Source: Halobacillus sp. A1 (lineage in GTDB: Bacteria > Bacillota > Bacilli > Bacillales > Halobacillaceae). Taken from it: a stretch of 64,000 bases of DNA. The stretch spans positions 62,001 through 126,000 of the forward strand of contig NZ_JAIZEN010000002.1 in NCBI RefSeq assembly GCF_024189295.1. The letters are read 5' to 3'. A program made the translations under genes and the position numbers. Of this stretch, positions 57,233 through 64,000 are shown one piece after another (the stretch's first letter is position 1; every line of letters starts with the position of its first letter). The notes beneath the pieces are model-generated. The model did not search any database, was not told the DNA's origin, and saw only the letters and a list, made by a program, of their open reading frames with translations.

Positions 57233-59017
57233 TTATTTGGTACTACTTCCGTCCTGTTTTTGTTTTTTCAGCTGAAGGTGAAGCTCATCCAGCTGGGCTG
57301 TACTTACTTCGCCAGGAGCGTCTGTAAGCGGATCTTGTGCTGATGCTGTTTTAGGAAATAAAATTGTATCACGTAAGTTACTTCGTCCTGCAAGCAGCAT
57401 AATGAAACGGTCAAAACCTAAAGCGATTCCCCCGTGCGGCGGAGTGCCATATTCAAGAGCTTCCAGCAAGAAACCAAACTGTTCTTCGGCTTCTTCCTTA
57501 GTAAAGCCTAACACTTCAAACATTCGATCCTGCATTTCCTTATTATATATACGCAGTGATCCTCCACCTAATTCATAACCATTCAAAACAATGTCATAAG
57601 CTTCTGCTTTAGCAGCCTCTGGACGTTCAGCCAATTGATTAATATCCCCATTCTCAGGCATCGTAAATGGGTGGTGGGCTGCGAAAAAGCGGCCTTCCTC
57701 TTCGTCATATTCAAACAACGGCCAATCGGTCACCCATAAAAAGTTAAATTGAGACTCATCAATTAACTGTAGAGTTTTACCCAATTTCAAACGTAAAGCG
57801 CCTAAACTATCATATACGACAGATGTTTTATCTGCTACGAACAGTAATAGGTCTCCATCTTCAGCATCCATTGCTTCTTTTATCTGCCGGGCTTCTTCGT
57901 CTGTGAAGAATTTAGAAATCGGCCCATTGAGCTCTCCTTCTTTCACTTTAAGCCAAGCTAACCCTTTTGCACCATAAACTTTAACATCTTCTGTTAATTT
58001 ATCTATATCTTTTCTAGAAAACGAGTCAGCTTCTCCTTTTACATTAAGTCCGCTCACTTTACCACCAGAGGAAACAGCTCCACTGAATACTTTAAATCCG
58101 GAGTCTTTCACTATCTCGGATAAGTTTACAAGCTCAAGCCCGAACCTTGTATCCGGCTTATCAGAACCGAACCTTTCCATCGCTTCATGATACGGCATTC
58201 TTTCAAAAGGTGCTTTCACTTCGACTTCCTTCACCTCTTTCATGACTTTCACCATCATACGCTCAGTCATTGCCATTATTTCATCTTTTGACATAAAAGA
58301 AGTCTCGATATCCACTTGAGTGAATTCCGGCTGACGATCAGCTCTTAAATCTTCATCACGGAAACAGCGGGCGATTTGATAATATTTTTCAAAGCCGCCC
58401 ATCATAAGCATTTGCTTAAATAATTGAGGAGATTGCGGAAGTGCATAGAACTCACCTTCATGTACCCTGCTTGGTACTAAATAATCACGTGCACCCTCTG
58501 GTGTACTTTTAGTCAGCATTGGCGTCTCCATTTCCATATAGCCTTCATCGTTAAGGAAATTACGGATCGACTGGGTAGCGTTATGACGAAGCTTGAATGT
58601 CTCCTGCATTTCTTTCCGGCGTAAATCTAAATAGCGGTATTTAAGCCTCAAGTCTTCAGACACATCGGTTTGATCCTCGATCATAAATGGAGGTGTCTTC
58701 GCCTTGTTCAACACTGTCACTTCGTTTGCGAGCACTTCTATTTCCCCGGTAGACATATTGGGGTTCACTGTACTTTCATCACGTATGACTACTTTTCCAC
58801 TAACTTCAATTACGTATTCTGTACGGATATTTTCAGCCGTTTTCAATGCTTCAGAAGAATCCTCCGGACTGAAAACGACCTGAACAACGCCTGAGCGGTC
58901 TCTAAGATCAATAAAAATTAAACCGCCAAGGTCCCTCCGCTTCTGAACCCATCCTTTCAAGGATATGTCCGTATTCTTATCGCTTGTACGTAACGATCCA
59001 CATTGTATTCGTTCCAT
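57233..59017 (-). CDS. aspS: Aspartyl-tRNA synthetase
   Basis: A 594-residue bacterial-type AspRS. The N-terminal OB anticodon-binding domain ([23 protein letters not shown]) is followed by the class II core with [35 protein letters not shown] and the final [21 protein letters not shown]. The GAD insertion domain is present (about 285-410). The ATG overlaps the hisS stop by one base (TGATG). Both are controlled by the T-box leader upstream of hisS. Confidence 0.98.
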   Translation of the reverse strand: MERIQCGSLRTSDKNTDISLKGWVQKRRDLGGLIFIDLRDRSGVVQVVFSPEDSSEALKTAENIRTEYVIEVSGKVVIRDESTVNPNMSTGEIEVLANEVTVLNKAKTPPFMIEDQTDVSEDLRLKYRYLDLRRKEMQETFKLRHNATQSIRNFLNDEGYMEMETPMLTKSTPEGARDYLVPSRVHEGEFYALPQSPQLFKQMLMMGGFEKYYQIARCFRDEDLRADRQPEFTQVDIETSFMSKDEIMAMTERMMVKVMKEVKEVEVKAPFERMPYHEAMERFGSDKPDTRFGLELVNLSEIVKDSGFKVFSGAVSSGGKVSGLNVKGEADSFSRKDIDKLTEDVKVYGAKGLAWLKVKEGELNGPISKFFTDEEARQIKEAMDAEDGDLLLFVADKTSVVYDSLGALRLKLGKTLQLIDESQFNFLWVTDWPLFEYDEEEGRFFAAHHPFTMPENGDINQLAERPEAAKAEAYDIVLNGYELGGGSLRIYNKEMQDRMFEVLGFTKEEAEEQFGFLLEALEYGTPPHGGIALGFDRFIMLLAGRSNLRDTILFPKTASAQDPLTDAPGEVSTAQLDELHLQLKKQKQDGSSTK

Positions 59018-60294
59018 CAGTCTTTCCCTCCTGCTAGTTGTTTCTTAAGAAATTCCGTAACTTCCTCTAAAGGAAGCTCTTCCTGTTGTCCCGTCTCCAT
59101 ATCCTTTACGGAAACGGCATTTTGTTCAATTTCTCTATCTCCTAATACAACCACATATTTTGCGTTTAAACGGTCAGCCGATTTGAATTGACCTTTCATT
59201 TTCCTTTGCAGGTAATCTTTATCCACTTGAACGCCTGCCTGCCGCAGCTGATGCGTCAAGCGGACTGATGCCTCTTCAGCCTTTTCCCCGAGTGAGACGA
59301 TATAACAATCGAGCGCTTCTTCGATCGGCAATACCACACCTTCAGCTTCCAGAGCCATAAGCAGCCGTTCAATACTAAGTGCAAATCCGATACCAGATGT
59401 TTCTGGACCACCAATATCCTCAACGAGACCATTGTAGCGGCCGCCTCCGCTTAATGTAGTGATAGCACCGAAACCTTCCGCCCGGCTCATGATTTCAAAA
59501 GCCGTATGGTTGTAGTAATCCAGTCCACGAACTAAATTAGGGTCGATAACGTATTCGATTCCCATACGATCCAGATGAGCTTTCACTTTTTCGAAATAAG
59601 AGCGGGACTCATCATTCAAATAATCCAAAATAGACGGTGCATCAGCCATTGCCGGATGATCTTTGTCCTTTTTACAATCCAGTACTCTTAAAGGGTTCTG
59701 CTCTAAACGAACCTGACAGTCCGCACATAACTCTTCCCTGTGAGGGCTGAAGTGGTCAATTAGTGCCTGCTTATGAGCTTCTCTGCTGTCTTTATCACCA
59801 AGACTATTCATCACGAGTGTCAAAGATTTCAGCCCAAGTTCTTCATACGCATTCATGGCAAGACCCATCACTTCGGCATCAATGGAAGGATCATTACTCC
59901 CTAATGCTTCGATACCAAATTGGACAAACTGCCGAAGTCTTCCTTGCTGGGGACGTTCATAGCGGAACATTGGACCAATATAAAAAAGTTTCGTCGGTTG
60001 ATTGGGAAGACCAAACAATTTGTTCTGCACAAAGGACCTGACTGTTGATGCCGTGCCTTCGGGACGCAGTGTAATACTTCTTCCGCCACGATCTTCGAAA
60101 GTATACATTTCTTTCTGAACAATGTCTGTTGTGTCCCCTACTCCACGCTGGAACAATTCCGTGTGTTCAAAGATGGGGGTGCGAATTTCTTTATAATTAT
60201 ATCGATGGCAGATATCCATAAGCTTACGTTCTACAAACTGCCATTTTTCTGAAGTACCTGGTAATATATCTTGAGTTCCTCTAGGAGCTCTCAT
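59017..60294 (-). CDS. hisS: Histidyl-tRNA synthetase
   Basis: A 425-residue class II HisRS. Motifs are [13 protein letters not shown], motif 2 [16 protein letters not shown] with EALG downstream, the histidine-binding [13 protein letters not shown], and motif 3 [15 protein letters not shown]. The C-terminal anticodon-binding domain is present. AGGAGGAAG precedes the ATG. First gene of the hisS-aspS operon behind a T-box leader. Confidence 0.98.
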   Translation of the reverse strand: MRAPRGTQDILPGTSEKWQFVERKLMDICHRYNYKEIRTPIFEHTELFQRGVGDTTDIVQKEMYTFEDRGGRSITLRPEGTASTVRSFVQNKLFGLPNQPTKLFYIGPMFRYERPQQGRLRQFVQFGIEALGSNDPSIDAEVMGLAMNAYEELGLKSLTLVMNSLGDKDSREAHKQALIDHFSPHREELCADCQVRLEQNPLRVLDCKKDKDHPAMADAPSILDYLNDESRSYFEKVKAHLDRMGIEYVIDPNLVRGLDYYNHTAFEIMSRAEGFGAITTLSGGGRYNGLVEDIGGPETSGIGFALSIERLLMALEAEGVVLPIEEALDCYIVSLGEKAEEASVRLTHQLRQAGVQVDKDYLQRKMKGQFKSADRLNAKYVVVLGDREIEQNAVSVKDMETGQQEELPLEEVTEFLKKQLAGGKD

Positions 60295-60344
60295 AAGCTT
60301 CTTCCTCCTTTAAGTGCTATGTGCTATATGAATCTGTGGACACA

Positions 60345-60600
60345 AAAAACTCCCGCCCCTTTCTAAACTCTAATAGTTTAAGAAAGGGACGGGAGTATTT
60401 CCCGCGTTGCCACCCTAGTTGAGGTATGTACCTCCGCTCAAAAACAGTTAACGCCTGTCACACGTACATACCTACTGGAATTTCAGCATGTCACCTTAGA
60501 AATGTCTTTCATTTAGAGTTTACAAAGAAATGCTTCCAGCCTTAAAAGGCATTTCCTCTCTGTTTGCAAAGGATCTAAATTACTTTTTTCCTCAATGGTT
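60345..60600 (-). promoter_or_regulatory. T-box riboswitch leader of hisS-aspS
   Basis: The minus strand has the T-box AGGGTGGCAACGCGGG (complement of 60401-60416) and a terminator hairpin (60349-60396) with a T6 run. Stem I features AGTAA, AGAGAGG and GGCTG lie further upstream. The specifier region reads GAAA-GAC-AUUUC: GAC (Asp, complement of 60504-60506) overlaps CAU (His, complement of 60502-60504). With the promoter this explains the 483-base gap to yrvJ. Confidence 0.93.
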
Positions 60601-60630
60601 TTCAATCGATTCATATGGAATATGGATACT

Positions 60631-60660
60631 ATCATAAGGTTTTGACTTATGCTATGTCAA
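60631..60660 (-). promoter_or_regulatory. Sigma-A promoter of hisS-aspS
   Basis: A perfect TTGACA (complement of 60655-60660), 18-base spacer, TATGAT (complement of 60631-60636). The -35 is one arm of an inverted repeat TTGAC-N9-GTCAA (60642-60660), a possible regulator site. Confidence 0.75.
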
Positions 60661-60777
60661 GCGTAATAGCAATAAATTGTGAGTTACTTAAAAAATATTG
60701 TAGATAAAAGAAGGGAAAGCCACTTTTTTGTCGAATAAGTTAAAGCATTCTTAATTTATGGAGGTGACAAGAGCTTT

Positions 60778-62250
60778 ATGAAAGGTTGGATGTCATTAGT
60801 ATTTATTTTAGCATGCTTACTTTGGTTAATCCCGACGGCCGTTCACGCTGACAGTGTCAAGGTGCAGGTTGACAATTTGAACGTCCGCTCAGGTCCAGAT
60901 CTTTCGCATTCGGCTTTGGGCAAAGTCCAAAAAAATGAATCGTATTCAATCGTGGACCAAAAAGGCGACTGGATAAAGATCAACTGGAATAACAAGACGG
61001 GATGGGTCGCGGATTGGTTAGTCAAAGTTAAGCAAAAAGAAACAGTAAAATCAAAAGTGGATTACTTAAGAGTCCGCAGTAAAGCAGGGATGGACGGAGA
61101 CATCCAAGGTTATCTTATGAAAGATGAGAAAGTGACCAAATTAGATCAACAGGGTGAATGGGTGCACATCGATCGCAGCAAAGCATCTGGCTGGGTACAC
61201 CAAAGTTATATGAGTACATACTCTGAGGAACAGCCCAAAAAAACTTCTGAAGCCGAGCCTTCAAAATCACTTGGTAAAGTAAAAGTGGCCACAGCTCTCT
61301 TAAATGTAAGAAGTAAGGCTACATCAAACAGTTCTATACTTACCCAAGTGGCTAAAGGTGACAGCTTTGAATACTTTGATGAGAAACAAGGCTGGTACAA
61401 AGTTGGTTTGAGCAATAATAAGTCAGGCTGGGTAGCGGGTTGGTTAGTAACGAAGGATAATTCTTCGAAGACCACACCTCAATCTAATACAACAGTGAGC
61501 CTGCAGTATAATGCTACTAACTTAAGAAGCGGACCTTCTACCAATCATGAAGTTTTAGGCAGCTCCGATAAAGGCGACCAATTAAGTGTGATCAGCAAAG
61601 AAGGATCCTGGTATAAAGTTTCATACAAGGATAGCAGCGCTTATGTAGCAGGATCGATTGTGAAAGAAAACAAATCCTCAAATATCAAATCTGCTTCAGC
61701 ATCTAAAGGAAACTTACGAGGTAAAACAATTGTGTTAGATGCGGGACATGGTGGTTTCGACCCTGGAGCTATAGGCCGCAACGGTACTTATGAAAAGACT
61801 CTTACTTTGCAAACCGCTCAAAATCTTAAATCTACACTAGAACAAAATGGTGCAAGTGTTGTGATGACAAGGACTAATGATTCTTATTTATCTTTATCTG
61901 CCCGCACAGCATTATCGAACGCTTCTAGTGGCGATGTGTTTATTAGTGTTCATTATAATAGTGTTCCTGCTACTAATAGAGCAACAGGGATCAATACTTA
62001 CTTTTATAATGATAGCACGCAGACCCTTGCATCCAACATTCAATCAGGCCTCATCAACTCCACGGGACTTAGTGATCGAGGTATAGCAAACGGAAACTTC
62101 CACATACTGCGCAATAACCAAAAACCTTCCGTGTTAGTTGAACTAGGTTTTATCTCTGACGTGAACGAAGAGAAAACGGTTAATAGTTCAGGTTTTCAGT
62201 CCAAAGCCAGTCAAGGAATTACAAATGGATTAATTAATTATTTTAAATAG
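60778..62250 (+). CDS. yrvJ: N-acetylmuramoyl-L-alanine amidase with four SH3b domains (YrvJ)
   Basis: A 490-residue secreted cell-wall hydrolase. The signal peptide is MKGWMSLVFILACLLWLIPT with cleavage near VHA. Four SH3b repeats follow (about 28-82, 86-143, 160-222, 238-295), each with N-V-R-S-type starts and a GW or AYVAG end. The C-terminal Amidase_3 domain (about 315-490) has zinc ligands in VLDAGHGGFDPGAIG and FISVHYNSVP and the catalytic glutamate in VLVELGFISDVNEE. GGAGGTGA precedes the ATG with a long spacer. It is divergent from hisS. Confidence 0.95.
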   Translation: MKGWMSLVFILACLLWLIPTAVHADSVKVQVDNLNVRSGPDLSHSALGKVQKNESYSIVDQKGDWIKINWNNKTGWVADWLVKVKQKETVKSKVDYLRVRSKAGMDGDIQGYLMKDEKVTKLDQQGEWVHIDRSKASGWVHQSYMSTYSEEQPKKTSEAEPSKSLGKVKVATALLNVRSKATSNSSILTQVAKGDSFEYFDEKQGWYKVGLSNNKSGWVAGWLVTKDNSSKTTPQSNTTVSLQYNATNLRSGPSTNHEVLGSSDKGDQLSVISKEGSWYKVSYKDSSAYVAGSIVKENKSSNIKSASASKGNLRGKTIVLDAGHGGFDPGAIGRNGTYEKTLTLQTAQNLKSTLEQNGASVVMTRTNDSYLSLSARTALSNASSGDVFISVHYNSVPATNRATGINTYFYNDSTQTLASNIQSGLINSTGLSDRGIANGNFHILRNNQKPSVLVELGFISDVNEEKTVNSSGFQSKASQGITNGLINYFK

Positions 62251-62315
62251 ATTCTTTTACTAATAGCTGGGTTACAAGTGGTTGTTGTATTTCATAAAAG
62301 AGCTATACAACTTTA

Positions 62316-62540
62316 TAGCGTTATTGTGGTAAATTGGATTTCGAGATACTTATAACGGCAGAGAGGCGGAAGGAATCGGTGAGATTCCAGTACCACATAA
62401 GGCAAACCTTTTTCTTTTGCCTCTATACTTCCTATATGTCTCGAAACGAAGTCTTCAAGATGTGAATATCGACTCGGAAATTGAATTGAGACTAAATAAA
62501 AAAACAAGCAAGTGCTTAAAAAAGCTCTTGCTTGTTTTTT
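62316..62540 (+). ncRNA. Unassigned structured RNA candidate downstream of yrvJ
   Basis: The ~290-base gap between yrvJ and dtd contains a compact fold. TTTCGAGA (62339-62346) pairs with TCTCGAAA (62439-62446). Inside are GGAAG/CTTCC, a hairpin GGAATC-GGTGA-GATTCC (62372-62388), and an AAGGCAAA/TTTTGCC(T) hairpin (62399-62421). A possible promoter TTGTTG-N16-TATACA precedes it, and a terminator ends it. GGTGAGATTCC resembles part of a cobalamin riboswitch, but the rest of that motif is absent and no gene follows on this strand. Confidence 0.4.
62502..62540. terminator. Bidirectional terminator between yrvJ/RNA candidate and dtd
   Basis: AAACAAGCAAG (62502-62512) pairs with CTTGCTTGTTT (62527-62537) over a 14-base loop that itself contains AGTGCTT/AAAAAAGCT complementarity. 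Followed by T6 on the plus strand and T-rich sequence on the minus strand. It overlaps the dtd stop. Confidence 0.88.
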
Positions 62541-62985
62541 ATCGATCTTTACTATCTAGTATGAGCGTGACCGGGCCGCTATTCAGTAATTGAACCTCCA
62601 TCATTTCTCCGAACGCTCCAGTTTCCACTTCAACCCCTTCATTTCGTACAAACTGGTTAAAGCTCTCATATAATTCATTAGCTAACTCCGGTTTAGCAGC
62701 CTTCATAAAATTAGGCCGCCTTCCTTTGCGAGTTTCCCCATATAAAGTGAACTGGGAAATGGATAGAATTTTCCCCTTCACATCTAGAAGGGAATCATTC
62801 AACTTATCTTGTTCATCTTCAAAGATCCGCAAGTGAGGAATTTTCTTAGCTAAGTATCGAGCGTCTTCTTCTGTATCTTCATGAGTCACACCCAATAAGA
62901 CAACAAGTCCTTCATTAATTTCCCCGATGCTCTGCCCCTCAACTTTTACAGAAGCGGGGCCGCTACGCTGAACTACTGCTCTCAA
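62539..62985 (-). CDS. dtd: D-aminoacyl-tRNA deacylase
   Basis: A 148-residue DTD that removes D-amino acids wrongly attached to tRNA. The active-site segments [17 protein letters not shown] and [11 protein letters not shown] are intact. The start appears to be TTG at 62985, nine bases after GGGAG; no ATG is available before RAVVQRS. It follows rel by 18 bases, the universal rel-dtd pair. Confidence 0.96.
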   Translation of the reverse strand: MRAVVQRSGPASVKVEGQSIGEINEGLVVLLGVTHEDTEEDARYLAKKIPHLRIFEDEQDKLNDSLLDVKGKILSISQFTLYGETRKGRRPNFMKAAKPELANELYESFNQFVRNEGVEVETGAFGEMMEVQLLNSGPVTLILDSKDR

Positions 62986-63003
62986 ATCAATTCACTCCCG
63001 TTC

Positions 63004-64000
63004 CTACTGCATGACTCGTCGTACTGTATATACTTCCTGGATTTGTTTGATACGTTCCACTATTTTTCGTAAGTGATCCGTATTTTGAATCAGAATAGTA
63101 ATATGAATAGTAGCCATCTTATTACGATCAGATTTACCCGTTACAGCTGTGATATTTGTTTTAGTTTCATTCACCGCTTGAAGCACTTCATTTAAGAGCC
63201 CCCTGCGGTCGTACCCCCATATTTCTAAATCAACATGATACTGTTTAGTATCAGCTGGTCCTTTTTCCCAATAAACAGGAAGTAAGCGGGTTTGAGCTTC
63301 TTCCGTCTGCACATTAGGGCAATCCGTACGGTGCACTGACACTCCCCGTCCTTTTGTGATATATCCAATGATATCGTCACCTGGAACAGGATTACAACAT
63401 TTTGAAAGTCGTACGAGTAAGTTATCGACGCCTTCGACACGAACTCCTGAATCTTTTTTACTCTTCGGAGTCGATGTCTTGATATCAGTCGTTGAAACAT
63501 CTGCTAACGTTTGTTCAAGGTCCTGCGCTTTTTGAATTTGTCTTCGCAGTTTTTCTGTTAACCTTGTGGCGATTTGGGAAGCCGTGATCCCCTGGTAACC
63601 TACAGCTGCAAACATATCCTCATCATTTGCGAAATTGAACTTTTCAGAGACCCTCTGCAAATTATCTGAAGTGAATACTTCTTTCGGCTGAAGGTTCATG
63701 TTTCGGATTTCGCGTTCGACGGAATCGCGGCCTTTTATTACATTTTCTTCTTTACGCTGCCGTTTAAAAAACTGTTTAATCTTATTTTTAGCTTGAGAAG
63801 TCTGAGCCAATTTGATCCAGTCCTGAGATGGCCCATAGGAGTGTTTAGACGTCATCATTTCTACAATATCGCCTGTGTTGAGCTGGTAATCAAGCGGCTC
63901 CATTTTGCCATTCACTTTTGCACCAATCGTCTGGTTGCCGACTTCTGTGTGGATACGGTAAGCAAAATCGATCGGTACTGACCCTGAAGGAAGTTCCACC
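63004..64000 (-). CDS. rel: Bifunctional (p)ppGpp synthetase/hydrolase Rel, C-terminal part only
   Basis: The last ~331 residues of a long RelA/SpoT homolog; the N-terminal hydrolase and synthetase domains lie beyond base 64000. Visible are the TGS domain (ELPSGSVPIDFAYRIHTEVG), a helical region, the zinc-finger/CC segment (LSKCCNPVPGDDIIGYITKG, HRTDCPN), and the ACT/RRM domain (LEIWGYDRRGLLNEVLQAVN). These C-terminal domains bind the ribosome and switch synthesis versus hydrolysis of the stringent alarmone. Confidence 0.96.
   Translation of the reverse strand, partial: VELPSGSVPIDFAYRIHTEVGNQTIGAKVNGKMEPLDYQLNTGDIVEMMTSKHSYGPSQDWIKLAQTSQAKNKIKQFFKRQRKEENVIKGRDSVEREIRNMNLQPKEVFTSDNLQRVSEKFNFANDEDMFAAVGYQGITASQIATRLTEKLRRQIQKAQDLEQTLADVSTTDIKTSTPKSKKDSGVRVEGVDNLLVRLSKCCNPVPGDDIIGYITKGRGVSVHRTDCPNVQTEEAQTRLLPVYWEKGPADTKQYHVDLEIWGYDRRGLLNEVLQAVNETKTNITAVTGKSDRNKMATIHITILIQNTDHLRKIVERIKQIQEVYTVRRVMQ

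Noticed and set aside
56951-57343. 130-residue plus-strand open frame between the RsfA-type gene and aspS
   Set aside because: Overlaps the aspS 3' end, starts in a terminator arm, and its DNA is better explained as 6S RNA on the other strand.
62360-62430. Cobalamin riboswitch
   Set aside because: Only the GGTGAGATTCC-like hairpin fits. The B12 box and other conserved parts are not found, and no regulated gene follows.
62313-62507. 64-residue minus-strand open frame downstream of yrvJ
   Set aside because: No ribosome site and no coding character; overlaps a strongly base-paired region.

Overview
The window is a contiguous piece of chromosome from an endospore-forming, low-to-mid GC member of the Bacillaceae. 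Gene order follows the Bacillus subtilis phoH-to-relA region almost gene for gene, read in reverse. Sporulation genes (yqfC, yqfD, spoIIP, gpr, yqzM, sda, sigK), competence genes (comEA, comEB, comEC, comER) and T-box-controlled aminoacyl-tRNA synthetases support this. A multi-subunit Mrp Na+/H+ antiporter operon and a very acidic low-complexity tract in the YrrS-like protein suggest a moderately halophilic or alkali-tolerant genus such as Halobacillus; the genus is an inference. I saw no insertion sequence, prophage, CRISPR array, tRNA or rRNA.

Layout. 1-5.0 kb: phoH (cut by the window edge), yqfD and yqfC, then the yqeZ-floA-unknown membrane operon behind a sigma-W-type promoter. 5.0-8.4 kb: yqeY-rpsU, deoC, rsmE, prmA. 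8.4-13.4 kb: the CIRCE-controlled hrcA-grpE-dnaK-dnaJ heat-shock operon. 13.4-21.2 kb: hemW, lepA, a yqxA-like gene, spoIIP, gpr, rpsT, holA, yqzM. 21.2-25.6 kb: the DNA-uptake locus. 25.7-30.7 kb: yqeM-rsfS-yqeK-nadD-yhbY-aroE-yqeH-yqeG, linking ribosome assembly with NAD and shikimate synthesis. 30.7-31.2 kb: sda behind a DnaA-box cluster. 31.4-36.7 kb: mrpACDEFG on the plus strand. 36.8-37.5 kb: an uninterrupted sigK. 37.8-48.4 kb: yrhC, mtnN, yrrS, greA, udk, trmR, mltG, yrzB, ruvX, yrzL, alaS with its T-box, yrrI, and a 58-residue zinc-ribbon gene. 48.4-56.9 kb: recD2, yrrB, mnmA, yrvO, cymR, a YczE-type membrane protein, rarA, and an RsfA-type regulator. 57-64 kb: a probable 6S RNA, the T-box hisS-aspS operon, the yrvJ amidase, an unassigned structured RNA candidate, dtd, and the 3' part of rel.

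Most genes are housekeeping, and cooperation is visible in the order. YqeH, RsfS, YhbY, RsmE, PrmA and LepA act on the ribosome. YrvO supplies sulfur to MnmA under a CymR-linked operon. HrcA represses its own chaperone operon. Sda and SigK govern early and late sporulation.

The most notable departures from the B. subtilis reference are: (i) an Mrp operon with no mrpB; (ii) missing tRNA-modification genes at their usual places (mtaB beside rpsU/rsmE, and trhP1/trhP2 between trmR and udk); (iii) a dual-reading (GAC/CAU) specifier in the hisS-aspS T-box; (iv) a possible AUU start for sda; (v) an RBS-covering hairpin before a tiny zinc-ribbon gene; and (vi) a structured, terminator-ended RNA candidate downstream of yrvJ.
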